64,000 nt of DNA, taken from positions 3,844,001 to 3,908,000 of the forward strand of contig NZ_LT670849.1 in NCBI RefSeq assembly GCF_900142985.1. Reading direction: 5' to 3'. Positions 50,621-60,520 of this stretch are shown piece by piece. The position numbers were made by a program, and so were the translations under genes. The notes beneath the pieces were generated by a model. The model searched no databases. It was not told where the DNA came from and worked only from the letters and a program-made list of their open reading frames with translations. This DNA comes from Bradyrhizobium erythrophlei (lineage in GTDB: Bacteria; Pseudomonadota; Alphaproteobacteria; Rhizobiales; Xanthobacteraceae). Position 1 is the stretch's first letter; every line of letters starts with the position of its first letter.

Positions 50621-51394
50621 ATGATTTCCATTTTCCTGCGCTCGTTGATCTACAACGTGCTGTTCTACGTGTTTCTGATCGGCTGGCTGATCGTTGCGAT
50701 CCCCACCGTCGTGATGCCGCACACGGCAATTTTGACGATTGCCAAACTCTGGTCGCGGCAAAGCACCTGGCTGTTGCGCATTGTCTGCAATGTGAAAGTC
50801 GAATATCGCGGCGTCGAGAAAATCCCGAAAGGACCGCTGCTCGTCGCCTCCAAGCATCAGTCGATGTGGGAAACCTTCGCGCTGCTGCAGATGTTCGATC
50901 AACCGCTCTACATCCTCAAGCGCGAGCTGACGCGGATTCCGTTTTTCGGCTGGTATCTGATCAAGGCCGGCATGATCTCGGTCGACCGCCGCGCCGGTGG
51001 CCGCGCGCTGCTGAAGATGGTGCGGCAGGCCAGCGAGGAAGTCCGCAATGGCCGCCAGTTGATCATCTTTCCCGAAGGGACGCGCAGGCCGGTCGGTGCC
51101 CCGCCGGACTACAAGCCCGGCGTCGCGCAGCTTTATGCGAGTTGCCGCCAAAGCTGCCTGCCGGTCGCGCTCAACTCCGGACTGTTCTGGCCGCGCCGAA
51201 CCTTCATGCGCTATCCCGGCACGCTGGTGGTGGAATTCCTCGATCCGGTGCCGCCGGGCCTGCCGCGCGACGAGTTCTTGAAGCGTATTGCAGTCGCGAT
51301 CGAGGATGCGACGGCGCGGCTCGTCGAGGTGGCTCGGGCTGAGCAGCGGCAGCTGTTTGACGGCGTGCCGAACTCGGCCTCCACCAAAGCATAG
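50621..51394 (+). CDS. plsC: 1-acyl-sn-glycerol-3-phosphate acyltransferase
   Basis: A 257-residue membrane-associated acyltransferase. The catalytic motif is KHQSMWETFALL, the H-x4-D box in its H-x4-E form; the Arg motif is FFGWYLIKAGMISVDR and the third motif IIFPEGTRRPVGAPP. An N-terminal helix anchors it. It makes phosphatidic acid from lysophosphatidate. ATG 50621 follows the DUF218 gene by 12 bases. Confidence 0.88.
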   Translation: MISIFLRSLIYNVLFYVFLIGWLIVAIPTVVMPHTAILTIAKLWSRQSTWLLRIVCNVKVEYRGVEKIPKGPLLVASKHQSMWETFALLQMFDQPLYILKRELTRIPFFGWYLIKAGMISVDRRAGGRALLKMVRQASEEVRNGRQLIIFPEGTRRPVGAPPDYKPGVAQLYASCRQSCLPVALNSGLFWPRRTFMRYPGTLVVEFLDPVPPGLPRDEFLKRIAVAIEDATARLVEVARAEQRQLFDGVPNSASTKA

Positions 51395-51402
51395 TATCGA
51401 CG

Positions 51403-51972
51403 TTAGCGGTGCAGCGGCGCCTCGTCGTGCAGCATCAGCGAAAGCCGATGCAACTGCGGATCGCGGAATCCCTGCGCCTCGATCGACCGCACGGTCTCGA
51501 GCACATAGTCGCGATTGTTGCCGGAGCGGCCATGACCTTGGCGTACGTAGCGAAGCTGCTCCTGGAGCGAAAGTCGCCCGGCATATTGGACGTGACCGCG
51601 GTCGACGACATACGCCAGCGCACTCACCCGTGCACGCGGTTCGTTCTCCAGCCAGACCGAGCGCATCACTTCGCGATAGACATGCGTGGTCTGCTCGCGG
51701 CCGCGCAGATAACCGATGACATCGTCGCGACGCGCGGCGGCAACGCGGAACGCGATGCCGCGGCAGGCGCCGCCACGGTCAAGCCCGAGCACGAGGCCAG
51801 GCTTCTCCGGCGTGCCGCGATGGTCGAAAGAATAGACGCATAGCGCGCGGTGCTCGCCGATCAACCGCGCCGGAACCTGTTCGAGGAACTCGAACCCCGG
51901 TCGCCACATCAGCGAGCCATAGCCGAAGACCCAGAGGTCTTCGTGAGCAGGTTTAGAGGGTTGGTCGGGCAT
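51403..51972 (-). CDS. ChaC-like gamma-glutamylcyclotransferase
   Basis: A 189-residue ChaC/BtrG-fold protein. The substrate loop LWVFGYGSLMWRPGFEF is diagnostic. VYSFDHRGTPEKPGLVLGLD and CRGIAFRVAAARRDDVIGYL are the other blocks, the latter normally followed by the catalytic Glu region. It cleaves glutathione to 5-oxoproline and Cys-Gly. It converges with plsC 8 bases apart and diverges from the DUF2125 gene. Confidence 0.9.
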   Translation of the reverse strand: MPDQPSKPAHEDLWVFGYGSLMWRPGFEFLEQVPARLIGEHRALCVYSFDHRGTPEKPGLVLGLDRGGACRGIAFRVAAARRDDVIGYLRGREQTTHVYREVMRSVWLENEPRARVSALAYVVDRGHVQYAGRLSLQEQLRYVRQGHGRSGNNRDYVLETVRSIEAQGFRDPQLHRLSLMLHDEAPLHR

Positions 51973-52072
51973 TCGAAAAGATGGCTATCAGAACATCTCT
52001 GTGAAACGAAGTGGAAATTCGGCCGGTATTGTCTGACAAGTGGCTGCTTATATTTGACAAAATTGCCCGCCA

Positions 52073-53287
52073 ATGGTCCCGTCCATGACCAGCATGACCC
52101 TGCCTTCAGATACCCCGCGTCCCCGCTCACGGTGGCCGCTTTTCGCAATCCCGATCCTGCTCCTGATTGCCGCCGCGGCATGGAGCGCGTTCTGGTTCTA
52201 TGCCGTGTCGCAGGCCGAGGTGAAGGCGGATGCCTGGCGTGCGCAAGAGGCGAAGTCCGGACGACGCTATGACTGCGCCAAACAGTCGATCTCCGGCTAT
52301 CCATTCCGCCTCGAGGTCCGCTGCGACGGTGCGCGCGTTGCGTTGACATCGCAGACCGCAGGCGCGGCGTCTGCGCCCGTCACGATCGATCTCGGCGAAA
52401 TCCTCGCGGTCGCGCAAATCTACGATCCCAAATTGTTGATCGCGGAATTCAAGTCGCCGGCGACAATTTCCGAAACGGCGAACGCGCCCGCGATGCAGGT
52501 GAGCTGGAGTGTGGCGCGTTCGAGCGTGGTCGGATTACCCGCCATTCCGCAGCGCGCCTCGATCGTGTTCGACGATGTCGGGATCGATCGCGTCAACAAC
52601 AACGCGGTGCAGGTGCCGGTGGCGCGCGCCAAGCATGTCGAACTGCATGGCCGTCTGGCCGAAGGTTCGACCGCGAAGGACCCCATCATCGAAAGCGTGT
52701 TGAAAATCGAAGCAGGCAGTGCGCAGGACGTTCATCCCGTGCTGGCGCGCCCGTTCGGCGCGGACATTCATGCGAAACTGATTGGGCTGAAGGACCTCAC
52801 GCCCAAGCCGTGGCCGCAGCGCTTTCGCGAACTGCAAGCCGGCGGCGGGCAGGTGGAGATCGTGCAGTCGCGGATTCAGCAGGACGATCTGATCGCGATC
52901 GCCGCGGGCTCGCTGGGGCTGAACGCGCAAGGTCAGATCAATGGTGAACTCCAGATGACGGTGACCGGCCTCGAGAAGATCATCCCGGCGCTCGGTATCG
53001 AGAAGATGCTGGAGGACGGCGTGCCGCAGGCGACCCTCGACCGTGTCGCGCCGGGCGTCAGGAGCCAGGACGTCACCAACCTGCTCGGCGCGCTCGACAA
53101 GGCCATTCCCGGTCTCGGCAAGGTGGTCAAGCAGAACGCCAATGCAGGCGTCGCGGCCGGGATCAACGCGCTCGGCACGGCGGCGACACTGGAAGGCAAG
53201 CCGGCGCGTACCTTCCCGCTGCGCTTTGCCGATGGCACGGTCTATCTCGGCCCGCTGAAGGTCGGACAGGTCCCGCCGCTGTTCTAG
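52073..53287 (+). CDS. DUF2125 domain protein
   Basis: A 404-residue protein with one N-terminal membrane helix (LFAIPILLLIAAAAWSAFWF) and a long periplasmic part. RRYDCAKQSISGYPFRLEVRCDGARV is the conserved DUF2125 block (Cys-ISGYPFR-Cys), followed by repeats of beta-strand-rich sequence and a central GGGQVEIVQSRIQQDDLIAIA segment. The family is specific to alphaproteobacteria and of unknown function. ATG 52073 lacks a clear ribosome site; ATG 52085 is an in-frame alternative. It converges on the tyrosine operon. Confidence 0.88.
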   Translation: MVPSMTSMTLPSDTPRPRSRWPLFAIPILLLIAAAAWSAFWFYAVSQAEVKADAWRAQEAKSGRRYDCAKQSISGYPFRLEVRCDGARVALTSQTAGAASAPVTIDLGEILAVAQIYDPKLLIAEFKSPATISETANAPAMQVSWSVARSSVVGLPAIPQRASIVFDDVGIDRVNNNAVQVPVARAKHVELHGRLAEGSTAKDPIIESVLKIEAGSAQDVHPVLARPFGADIHAKLIGLKDLTPKPWPQRFRELQAGGGQVEIVQSRIQQDDLIAIAAGSLGLNAQGQINGELQMTVTGLEKIIPALGIEKMLEDGVPQATLDRVAPGVRSQDVTNLLGALDKAIPGLGKVVKQNANAGVAAGINALGTAATLEGKPARTFPLRFADGTVYLGPLKVGQVPPLF

Positions 53288-53289
53288 AA

Positions 53290-54222
53290 TTATTTCTTCA
53301 GTTGTTCGTGCGGACGGCCGAAGTCGGCTACCGCTGAATCCTGTCCGGTCTCGACGATGCCGCGCCGGATTGCGCGGGTGCGGGTGAAGTGCTCGAACAG
53401 CGCCTCGCCGTCGCCGCGCCGGATCGCGCGGGTGAGCTTTGACAAGTCCTCGTTGAAGGTGCCGAGCATTTCCAGCACGGCCTCCTTGTTGGCGAGGAAC
53501 ACGTCGCGCCACATGGTCGGATCGGATGCGGCAATGCGGGTAAAATCGCGAAAGCCGCCGGCCGAGAACTTGATCACTTCCGACGAAGTCACCTGCGCCA
53601 GCTCGTCGGCGGTGCCGACGATGGTGTAGGCGATCAGATGCGGCAGATGGCTCGTGATTGCGAGCACGAGGTCGTGATGCTCGGGTGTCATGATCTCGAC
53701 CTTGGCGCCAAGAGCAGTCCAGAACGCGCGCAGTCGGTCGACCGCGTTCGCGTCCGTGCCCTCGGGCGGGGTGAGGATGCACCAGCGATTGATGAAGAGC
53801 TCGGCGAAGCCGGAATCAGGCCCGGAATTTTCTGTCCCCGCCACCGGATGCGCCGGCACGAAATGCGCGTTTCCCGGCAGATGTGGCGCCATGTCCTTGA
53901 CGACGGAAGCCTTGACCGAGCCGACGTCGGAAACGATGACGCCCGGCTTCAGATGAGGCGCGATCTCGGCCGCAACGGGTCCGCAGGCGCCGACGGGGAT
54001 GCAGAGGATCACGAGGTCGGCACCCTTGACGGCTTCGGCATTCGTTTCAACGACGCGGTCGACGATGCCGAGCTCCGCCACCCGCGCTCGGCTCTTGGCC
54101 GAGCGCGCGGTGGTGACGATCTCCTTGGCCAGACCCTGATCGCGCGCGGCGCGCGCGATCGAGCCGCCGATCAGCCCGAAGCCGACCAGCGCGATGCGGT
54201 CGAAATGCCCTGCGGTGCTCAC
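53290..54222 (-). CDS. tyrC: Prephenate/arogenate dehydrogenase
   Basis: A 310-residue NAD(P) enzyme. [20 protein letters not shown] is the Rossmann motif, followed by [16 protein letters not shown] and [20 protein letters not shown], with the catalytic His in HPVAGTE. The C-terminal helical dimer domain contains [19 protein letters not shown]. It makes tyrosine precursors from prephenate or arogenate. It overlaps the aminotransferase gene by four bases, and is the last gene of a three-gene aromatic operon. Confidence 0.93.
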   Translation of the reverse strand: MSTAGHFDRIALVGFGLIGGSIARAARDQGLAKEIVTTARSAKSRARVAELGIVDRVVETNAEAVKGADLVILCIPVGACGPVAAEIAPHLKPGVIVSDVGSVKASVVKDMAPHLPGNAHFVPAHPVAGTENSGPDSGFAELFINRWCILTPPEGTDANAVDRLRAFWTALGAKVEIMTPEHHDLVLAITSHLPHLIAYTIVGTADELAQVTSSEVIKFSAGGFRDFTRIAASDPTMWRDVFLANKEAVLEMLGTFNEDLSKLTRAIRRGDGEALFEHFTRTRAIRRGIVETGQDSAVADFGRPHEQLKK

Positions 54223-55313
54223 TTCACCCCCATGAAGTCGCGCAAGCCTTCGATCACGAGCTTGTTGGCTTCTTCGGTTCCGACCGTCAGCCGCAAGGCA
54301 TGCGGCAACTTGTAATTCTTCAATCCTCGCAGCACGAGGCCGCGGCTAGTCAGGAACGCATCCGCGTCCAGCGCCGTCTTGCCCTCGAGCGGGAAGTGGA
54401 TCAGCACGAAATTGGCGACGCTCGGCGTCACCTTGAGGCCGAGTTTGCTGATCTCCTCGGTGAGGCGGTTGCGCCACTTCTCGGTGTGGGTCTTCGACAT
54501 CTGCTGGTGCGCGGTGTCTTCGATCGCCGCGATGGCCGCCAGCATCGCCGGCGTCGACACGTTGAACGGCCCGCGGATGCGGTTCATCGCATCCACGATG
54601 TGGGCGGGTGCGAACATCCACCCCACACGCAGCGCCGCAAGGCCGTGGATCTTCGAGAAGGTGTGGGTCATCACGGTGTTCTCGCTGGTCGCCACCAGTT
54701 CGATCCCCATCTCATAGTCGTTGCGCGAGACATAGTCGGCATAGGCTGCGTCGAGCACCAGCAGCACATGCGACGGCAAGCCCGCGCGCAGGCGTTTCAC
54801 CTCGTCGAACGGCAGATAGGTGCCGGTCGGGTTGTTCGGGTTGGCGAGCCAGACGAGCTTGGTCTTCGGCGTGACCAGCTTGAGCATCGCATCGACATTG
54901 GCGGTGTAATCGACCTCGGGCGCGACGACGTTCACGGCGCCGTTCGCCAGCGTCGCGATCGGATAGACCAGAAAGCCGTGGGTGGTCGAAATCGCCTCGT
55001 CGCCGGGGCCGAGATAGGCGTGCGCCAGCAGGTTGAGGATTTCATCGGAGCCGGCGCCGCAGATGATGCGGTCGGGGTCGAGCCCGAAAGCGCGCCCGAT
55101 CGCCTCACGCAGAATCCGCGAGGTGCCTTCCGGGTAGTCCTCGAGATGCGCAGCCGCGCCCTTGTAGGCCTCGATCGCCTTCGGCGAGGGGCCGAACGGC
55201 GTCTCGTTGGCCGACAACTTGAACACCTTGCGGCCCGGTTCCGCCTTCGGGCTCTTGCCGGGCGTGTACGGCGCAATATCGAGAATGCCGGGATTCGGCA
55301 CGGGTCGGGACAT
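54219..55313 (-). CDS. hisC: Histidinol-phosphate/aromatic aminotransferase
   Basis: A 364-residue fold-I aminotransferase. [53 protein letters not shown], then [20 protein letters not shown] (PLP Lys in SKIHG). By sequence it is a HisC-type enzyme. Its place between chorismate mutase and arogenate dehydrogenase suggests it also, or mainly, transaminates prephenate to arogenate or acts on aromatic keto acids. ATG 55313 is preferred over TTG 55319; GGAG lies nearby. Confidence 0.92.
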   Translation of the reverse strand: MSRPVPNPGILDIAPYTPGKSPKAEPGRKVFKLSANETPFGPSPKAIEAYKGAAAHLEDYPEGTSRILREAIGRAFGLDPDRIICGAGSDEILNLLAHAYLGPGDEAISTTHGFLVYPIATLANGAVNVVAPEVDYTANVDAMLKLVTPKTKLVWLANPNNPTGTYLPFDEVKRLRAGLPSHVLLVLDAAYADYVSRNDYEMGIELVATSENTVMTHTFSKIHGLAALRVGWMFAPAHIVDAMNRIRGPFNVSTPAMLAAIAAIEDTAHQQMSKTHTEKWRNRLTEEISKLGLKVTPSVANFVLIHFPLEGKTALDADAFLTSRGLVLRGLKNYKLPHALRLTVGTEEANKLVIEGLRDFMGVK

Positions 55314-55338
55314 CTTCAACTCCGGAAATAACGGGCGG

Positions 55339-56181
55339 CTATTTTGCCGTGCCGTTGGGCACCGTATAGCGCGTTGCGTGGCTGCCGACGAGGGCCGATG
55401 AGCGCACCGAGGCCCCGGTTTCGATCAGCGCCGCCTTGACCTTTTCGAGGTGGCCGGCCGCGACCGACACCAGCAACGCCGCGCCGTCGAAGGCCGTATC
55501 GGGCACCGCGACGATGTCGGCCAGGGGCGACAGCGCGCGGGCGGTATCGGCGTTCCAGCCGGAGACGCGCACGCTCCATGTCTCGACCTCGGTCACCATG
55601 GCGCTGTCGGCCACCCGCGACACCACGAACACCGGCAGCGCCGCGGGATGGTCGGCGCGCTCGACGAAGGGCAGCCGCGCGATTATCTTCGGCGCATCGC
55701 GCGGTTCGAGCGCGATCCACCACGGCGTGCGGCTTGCGGTCGCCGACACCAGCGCCAGATCGCCCTTGGATCTGGCGACCGCTTCGACCGCGGCCGGTGC
55801 GTTGAAATGCGAGACGTAAGGCACCGTGAAGCCGAAATGAAACCGCGCCGAATCCCGCATGGCGGGCTCGCTGGCCGAAATGTCGGCATGCACCGAGAAC
55901 GGCGCCTGCACGTAAGTGAAGGTCGAGATGATGACGCGCCAGATGCTTTCGACGGTGTCGAGCGGAAGGATGCCGCGATGACGCTGCACCAGGCGGCGCA
56001 TCATGTCGGCCTCGCGCGCAGGGCGAAAGGCCGAGCCGACTTCCTGGGTCTGCTTCACCTGGATCAGCCGGTCGATGATATCGCCGCGCTGCATCAACAG
56101 GCTGTGCACCTGCGCATCGATCGTGTCGATCTCCTGGCGCAGATCGGCCAGCGATGGTGGCGAAGGGGGCGGCTTGGTCAT
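55339..56181 (-). CDS. Chorismate mutase (AroQ) with a long C-terminal domain
   Basis: A 280-residue protein. Residues 10-100 are an AroQ mutase: [20 protein letters not shown], then [18 protein letters not shown] and the helix with WRVIISTF. The remaining about 180 residues form a domain I do not recognise with certainty; [22 protein letters not shown] and [18 protein letters not shown] read like a periplasmic-binding or ACT-like fold, comparable with the prephenate dehydratase architecture but without its TRF motif. It is the first gene of the chorismate mutase - aminotransferase - dehydrogenase operon, 25 bases before hisC. Confidence 0.85.
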   Translation of the reverse strand: MTKPPPSPPSLADLRQEIDTIDAQVHSLLMQRGDIIDRLIQVKQTQEVGSAFRPAREADMMRRLVQRHRGILPLDTVESIWRVIISTFTYVQAPFSVHADISASEPAMRDSARFHFGFTVPYVSHFNAPAAVEAVARSKGDLALVSATASRTPWWIALEPRDAPKIIARLPFVERADHPAALPVFVVSRVADSAMVTEVETWSVRVSGWNADTARALSPLADIVAVPDTAFDGAALLVSVAAGHLEKVKAALIETGASVRSSALVGSHATRYTVPNGTAK

Positions 56182-56202
56182 GTTCGAAACCTGACGAAAT
56201 TA

Positions 56203-56302
56203 GCTCCTCATCCGCAAGGAGCGCGAAAGCGCGTCTCGAAGGATGCTGGCCCCGTTCTCCCTCATGGTTCGAGACGGCGCAAGCGCCTCCTCACCATGAG
56301 GA
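56203..56302. repeat. Dispersed palindromic repeat, copy 2
   Basis: CTCCTCATCCGCAAGGAGCG, then CGAAAGCGCGTCTCGAAGGA followed by CTCATGGTTCGAGACGGCGC and CTCCTCACCATGAGG. It has the same theme as copies at 46566 and 58699. It separates the aromatic operon from metX and may terminate transcription from either side. Confidence 0.85.
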
Positions 56303-56366
56303 CCAGGGCCTCATTAACCACGGCCTTGCCTTGACGCTCGGGGGGTAAGGGACTAATTTTATGTCG

Positions 56367-56420
56367 TTCCGTGGTCATTTGAGCCGGCCGGCTTGCAGCC
56401 ACGTTAAAAAACTCGCTAAA
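56367..56420 (+). ncRNA. SAM-II riboswitch in front of metX
   Basis: The leader reads CGTGGTCATTTGAGCCGGCC, then GGCTTGCAGCCACGTTAAAA and AACTCGCTAAA. This matches the SAM-II (metA) consensus CGUGGUGAUUUG...GCCGGC..GCUUGCAGCCACGUUAAA...GCUAAA, including the pseudoknot segment, with one difference (G to C in GGUGAUUUG). It folds P1 from CGTGG/CCACG. It stands 112 bp before the metX ATG. SAM binding should hide the ribosome site and reduce metX translation. Confidence 0.9.
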
Positions 56421-56531
56421 CAGGCCGGGGACAGAATGATCCCGGCCGAACTTCCGTTCAGGCCGGAATTTTTATGGCCTGATTTCCGGGGCGATTTTCG
56501 AAAGAGCGCGCCTCGAGGGATCGGTATCACG

Positions 56532-57737
56532 ATGGTAAAAGTGCAGTCCGTACCAATTCCCGCGATCCACGCGGATGAGCGGTCGCATGAGGCGGATCAC
56601 CCAAGCTCCAAGGTCGCGCAATTTGGCGCCGACCAGCCGCTGCGGCTCGATTGCGGCGTCGATCTCGCGCCGTTCCAGATCGCCTACCAGACCTATGGCG
56701 AACTCAACGCCGAGCGCTCCAACGCCATTCTCGTCTGTCACGCGCTGACCGGCGACCAGCACGTCTTCAACGTGCATCCCGTGACCGGCAAGCCCGGCTG
56801 GTGGGAGACCCTGGTCGGTCCGGGCCGTCCGCTCGATACGGACCGCTACTTCATCATCTGTTCGAACGTGATCGGTGGCTGCATGGGGTCGACCGGACCG
56901 GCTTCCACCAATCCGGCGACCGGCAAATTGTGGGGACTGGATTTTCCGGTCATCACCATTCCCGACATGGTGCGGGCGCAGGCGATGCTGCTGGATCATC
57001 TGGGCATCGAAACGCTGTTCTGCGTGGTCGGTGGTTCCATGGGCGGCATGCAGGCGCTGCAATGGACCGCGGCCTATCCGAAGCGCGTGTTCTCGACCTT
57101 GGCGATTGCGTGCTCGACGCGGCATTCGGCGCAGAACATCGCCTTCCACGAACTTGGCCGTCAGGCCGTGATGGCCGATCCCGAGTGGCACAACGGCCGC
57201 TACTTCGAAAAAGGCACCCAGCCGCATCGCGGCCTCGGCGTCGCGCGCATGGCCGCGCACATCACTTACCTTTCGGATGCCGCGCTTCATCGTAAATTCG
57301 GCCGCCGGATGCAGGATCGCGAACTGCCGACCTTTTCGTTTGACGCCGATTTTCAGGTCGAGAGCTACCTGCGCTATCAGGGTTCGTCCTTTGTCGAGCG
57401 CTTCGACGCCAACAGCTATCTCTATCTGACGCGGGCGATGGACTACTTCGATATCGCCGGCGACCATGACGGCGTGCTGGCGCGGGCGTTTCGCGGCATC
57501 CAGACCCGTTTTTGCGTGGTCTCCTTCACCAGCGACTGGCTGTTTCCGACTTCCGAGTCGCGCGCGCTGGTGCATGCGCTCAACGCTTCCAGCGCGCGGG
57601 TGAGTTTTGCGGAAATCGAGACCGACCGCGGGCACGACGCCTTCCTGCTCGACGTTCCCGAATTCTTCGACATCTCCCGCGCCTTCCTGCAATCGGCGGC
57701 GAAGGCGCGCGGGCTTTCGGTGGCCGGCGAGGCATGA
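56532..57737 (+). CDS. metX: Homoserine O-acetyltransferase (MetX)
   Basis: A 401-residue alpha/beta hydrolase-fold enzyme that makes O-acetylhomoserine. [30 protein letters not shown], and the nucleophile elbow [14 protein letters not shown] (Ser169) are present, with the acid in [11 protein letters not shown] and the His in [10 protein letters not shown]. The start at 56532 is chosen because the longer frame reaches into the riboswitch. The 3' end overlaps metW (ATGA). Confidence 0.95.
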   Translation: MVKVQSVPIPAIHADERSHEADHPSSKVAQFGADQPLRLDCGVDLAPFQIAYQTYGELNAERSNAILVCHALTGDQHVFNVHPVTGKPGWWETLVGPGRPLDTDRYFIICSNVIGGCMGSTGPASTNPATGKLWGLDFPVITIPDMVRAQAMLLDHLGIETLFCVVGGSMGGMQALQWTAAYPKRVFSTLAIACSTRHSAQNIAFHELGRQAVMADPEWHNGRYFEKGTQPHRGLGVARMAAHITYLSDAALHRKFGRRMQDRELPTFSFDADFQVESYLRYQGSSFVERFDANSYLYLTRAMDYFDIAGDHDGVLARAFRGIQTRFCVVSFTSDWLFPTSESRALVHALNASSARVSFAEIETDRGHDAFLLDVPEFFDISRAFLQSAAKARGLSVAGEA

Positions 57738-58402
57738 GCGCGCAGCAACAGGCCTTGCCGCTCAGTCCGGCCGGCGGACACGATCGTAGCGTTGCGCATC
57801 GCGGCGATCACTTGCTGGTCGCGGAGATGGTGGCATCCGGCTCGAAAGTACTCGACGTCGGTTGCGGCGACGGCGATCTGTTGCAGCTTCTGGAAAGTCG
57901 CGGCATCGACGGCCGCGGCATCGAATTGTCGCGCGAAGGCGTCAACCGCTGCGTCGCCAAGGGGCTTGCGGTGGTGCAGGGCGACGCCGACACCGACCTC
58001 GTCAATTATCCGGACGACGCCTTCGACTACGTGATCCTGTCGCAAACCTTGCAGGCGACGCGGCAGCCCAAGGCCGTCCTGGAAAACCTCCTGCGCATCG
58101 GCCGCCGCGCCATCGTGTCGTTTCCGAACTTCGGCTTCTGGCGGATGCGCTTGCAGCTTCTGATCGGCGGCCACATGCCGCGCACGGAAAACCTGCCCGC
58201 CACCTGGTACGACACGCCGAACATTCACTTCTGCACCATCAAGGATTTCGTGCAGCTCTGCGACGAGATCGGCGTCAAGATGGAGCGCGCCGAGGCGCTC
58301 GATCTCTATGGCCGTCCGCTGCGGGTCAGCGCGCCCTGGTGGTTCTGGAACATGTTCGGCGAGCAGGGCATCTTCCTGCTCAGCCGTGGCGAGAAGAAGT
58401 GA
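57734..58402 (+). CDS. metW: Methionine biosynthesis protein MetW
   Basis: A 222-residue SAM-methyltransferase-fold protein. [20 protein letters not shown] is motif [18 protein letters not shown] and [16 protein letters not shown] follow, with [20 protein letters not shown] as the MetW-specific segment. MetW is required with MetX for acetylhomoserine formation in many Proteobacteria. It is coupled to metX by a four-base overlap. A repeat element follows the stop. Confidence 0.94.
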   Translation: MSAQQQALPLSPAGGHDRSVAHRGDHLLVAEMVASGSKVLDVGCGDGDLLQLLESRGIDGRGIELSREGVNRCVAKGLAVVQGDADTDLVNYPDDAFDYVILSQTLQATRQPKAVLENLLRIGRRAIVSFPNFGFWRMRLQLLIGGHMPRTENLPATWYDTPNIHFCTIKDFVQLCDEIGVKMERAEALDLYGRPLRVSAPWWFWNMFGEQGIFLLSRGEKK

Positions 58403-58407
58403 CGCGG

Positions 58408-58516
58408 TAATCTGTCATCGTCCGGCTTGACCGGACGATCCAGTATTCCAGAGACGTCGGTGCTTGAGCCGAGATGTCGCGGCGTACTGGATGCCCCGCC
58501 TTCGCGGGGCATGACG
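58408..58516. repeat. Palindromic intergenic element with two hairpins
   Basis: TCATCGTCCGGCTTGACCGG, then ACGATCCAGTATTCCAGAGA and later GGCGTACTGGATGCCCCGCC followed by TTCGCGGGGCATGACGA. TCGTCCGG/CCGGACGA and GCCCCGC/GCGGGGC are hairpins, and CCAGTA/TACTGG joins them. It follows metW and probably acts as a terminator. I recall many copies of this element in Bradyrhizobium genomes. Confidence 0.8.
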
Positions 58517-58698
58517 ATTGGGGGGCTATCAAGCCAGTTTTGACCTCGGATTGTGCACGCTTCAGCGGTTGAGCCTCACGACTGCGCCGGACCCGCAGTC
58601 CTCCTGATGTGACGATGTTTGGCTCACTAAGTCGTCCCGGCGAACCGCGGCTTCCGCCGCTGCTTCTGATTAACCTGTCAAACAGCCACGACATCCGG

Positions 58699-58802
58699 GC
58701 CTCGTGGTTCGAGACGCGCGGCATTGCCGCGCTCCTCACCATGAGGAATTAGCAGACCCTCATCCTGAGGAGCGCGCTCTTGCGCGCGTCTCGAAGGATG
58801 CG
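58699..58802. repeat. Dispersed palindromic repeat, copy 3
   Basis: GCCTCGTGGTTCGAGACGCG, then GCTCCTCACCATGAGGAATT and CCTCATCCTGAGGAGCGCGC, followed by GCGCGTCTCGAAGGATGCGG. It has the same theme as at 46566 and 56203 and is arranged as two inverted halves. Confidence 0.85.
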
Positions 58803-58854
58803 GCCACGAACGGCGCATGTCAGCATGCCCCGCTGCGCATCACGCCCGAGTTAT

Positions 58855-59370
58855 CCAAATATCCTTCGCCCAAAGAGGGCGTGGGGAATGCCGGGTGGCC
58901 AACGCACCCGCAGCCTCGCGTGGAAAATAGAAAACACGCGAGTAAGTCCACTACGGTCGCGCCGGTTTCACCCGGCATTCCCGCACGCGAATGGTTTTAA
59001 CGGTTTCCTTCGTGCTCTCCCTGGTGACCGGGCTTTGTTGTCACCATCCCCGCGTGATGCGCAGCATCATCGCGAGTTGAACGCCAGCATCGGGGCGTCA
59101 GGACCACACGACTTCGCCGTCCGCTTGATCGATCGCGTTCGTCTTGCGCGCGACAAGCGTCCACCGCATCCCGCGCCCAACGTTCGTGACGATCGCGAAA
59201 CGCCCCTCTTGTGAGCGCAGGACGGCGGCGCTTATGGATTTGATTTGGGTGAAACGCGAAGCGAAATATTTTTGCGGCGAGGACTGGACAGGTAGCATCA
59301 GCCTGATCGGGTTTGCAAAATTCGCCGATTGGCGCAAAGGGGAGTGCGGGACCAGGATTGGAAATTAAGG
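58855..59370 (+). repeat. Long dispersed repeat with translated-looking relics
   Basis: This 500-bp block has no intact gene. In one frame it reads VHRIPRPTFVTIAKRPSCER, then DLIWVKREAKYFCGEDWTGS. I recognise these stretches as the fragments annotated as small hypothetical proteins all over Bradyrhizobium genomes. Inside it, 58985-59056 (GAATGGTTTTAACGGTTTCC, then GTTGTCACCATCCCCGCG) is repeated at 61870-61942. It is most likely a long-inactivated repeat element, not a gene. Confidence 0.6.
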
Positions 59371-59476
59371 TCTGTTGGAGACAAGAATTCGAGATCGAGT
59401 TCTCCGAATATTAGAAAATATGCTCATACTCCTCTGCTCGGACAACCTCAGGTCCTTTTGTGCCGGGGACGTTTTG

Positions 59477-60241
59477 ATGGATAACTTCAGGTTACGTCTT
59501 ATCTTGGCGGCCATTCTGCTCGCCACGTCGGCTGGTCCGAAGACCTTGGCCGTAGCCGAGCCGAATTCTGCGGAGCCGCCAAAGGCGCCGGACGACCCGA
59601 AGGCCGACGTGGAAAAGACGAGCGACATGTCCGGTCCCTCCTTCCGGGCAGCGATCCGCGCCATGGTCGAGCAGGAAGCTCAAAAAGCCGGGCTTCCGCC
59701 TGATATCGCCGACGCAGTCGTGCACATCGAGAGCAACTACGACCCCACAGTTATCGGCGGCGTCGGTGAAATTGGCCTGATGCAGGTAAGGCCTGGAACG
59801 GCTGCGATGCTGGGATTCAGGGGCAGCGCCGAAGAACTCGCGAGGCCGGAAATCAATATCCATTACGGCGTAGCCTATCTGAGCAAGGCCTGGCGTCTGG
59901 CGGACGGCGACCTGTGCCGTACGTTGATGAAGTATCGCGCCGGACACGGCGAGGAGGTCATGACGGCGCGCTCCGTGAATTATTGCAATCGGGCGAAAGG
60001 CCATCTCGCCGCTTTGGGTTCACCGCTCGCGGCGGGAACGACGCCGCCTTCGATCATTCCCAGTTCCGTGCTGGCGAATAACCAGCTGCGGTCGCTGCTC
60101 ATTTCGCCAAAGGACGTCTATGCGCAGTACCGGCAGGGCACGCCTGCGGCGAGCCGGGCCTTCTGGGCTGCTCATGAAGCCCGTGTCCGCGCCATCAAGG
60201 CGCGGATCGAATCCAGATGGCGGCGATTGGCATCACGCTAG
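59477..60241 (+). CDS. Lytic transglycosylase (SLT domain)
   Basis: A 254-residue exported protein with a signal peptide (RLILAAILLATSA) and an SLT domain at about residues 60-170. The catalytic Glu85 lies in VVHIESNYDP, GEIGLMQVRPGTAAMLG follows, then YGVAYLSKAWRLADGDL, with the YRAG..MTARSVNYCNRA stretch completing the family. It cleaves peptidoglycan to 1,6-anhydromuropeptides. The ATG 59477 leaves a clean signal peptide; the frame is open upstream into the repeat. It stands next to the dispersed repeat, with no operon partner. Confidence 0.9.
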   Translation: MDNFRLRLILAAILLATSAGPKTLAVAEPNSAEPPKAPDDPKADVEKTSDMSGPSFRAAIRAMVEQEAQKAGLPPDIADAVVHIESNYDPTVIGGVGEIGLMQVRPGTAAMLGFRGSAEELARPEINIHYGVAYLSKAWRLADGDLCRTLMKYRAGHGEEVMTARSVNYCNRAKGHLAALGSPLAAGTTPPSIIPSSVLANNQLRSLLISPKDVYAQYRQGTPAASRAFWAAHEARVRAIKARIESRWRRLASR

Positions 60242-60520
60242 GCCAAGCTACAACAGTCGGCGCTGCACACCGGGCGGTAGCCCTAGAAGGCTGGTCGGCG
60301 ACCAATGGCGGGGTGATACGGTGCGGACAGCAGCAACAGGAAGAGTGCTCTTTCAGCCTGGTATCTGGCTGCGGGCCTGGTCGTTTCCGATCCGCGCATG
60401 ACGACACCGCCGTCGCTTGTACATATGCACCACCGCCACGTCGTTCGCCGGCCCTTCTTCAAGACGATTTCGAAAGTCAGAAATCGACTGGACGTTGCGA
60501 TCCTGCGAACCATCTGACGA

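Noticed and set aside
56361..56531. Upstream extension of metX from an ATG at 56361
   Set aside because: Those codons are the SAM-II aptamer and linker; the conserved MetX N-terminus starts at 56532.
59098..59337. 79-residue minus-strand ORF within the dispersed repeat
   Set aside because: It lies inside a repeated relic with no conserved frame and no ribosome site.
60242..60520. Search for a gene between the lytic transglycosylase and the 75-residue protein
   Set aside because: Only short overlapping frames without ribosome sites or recognisable motifs were seen.
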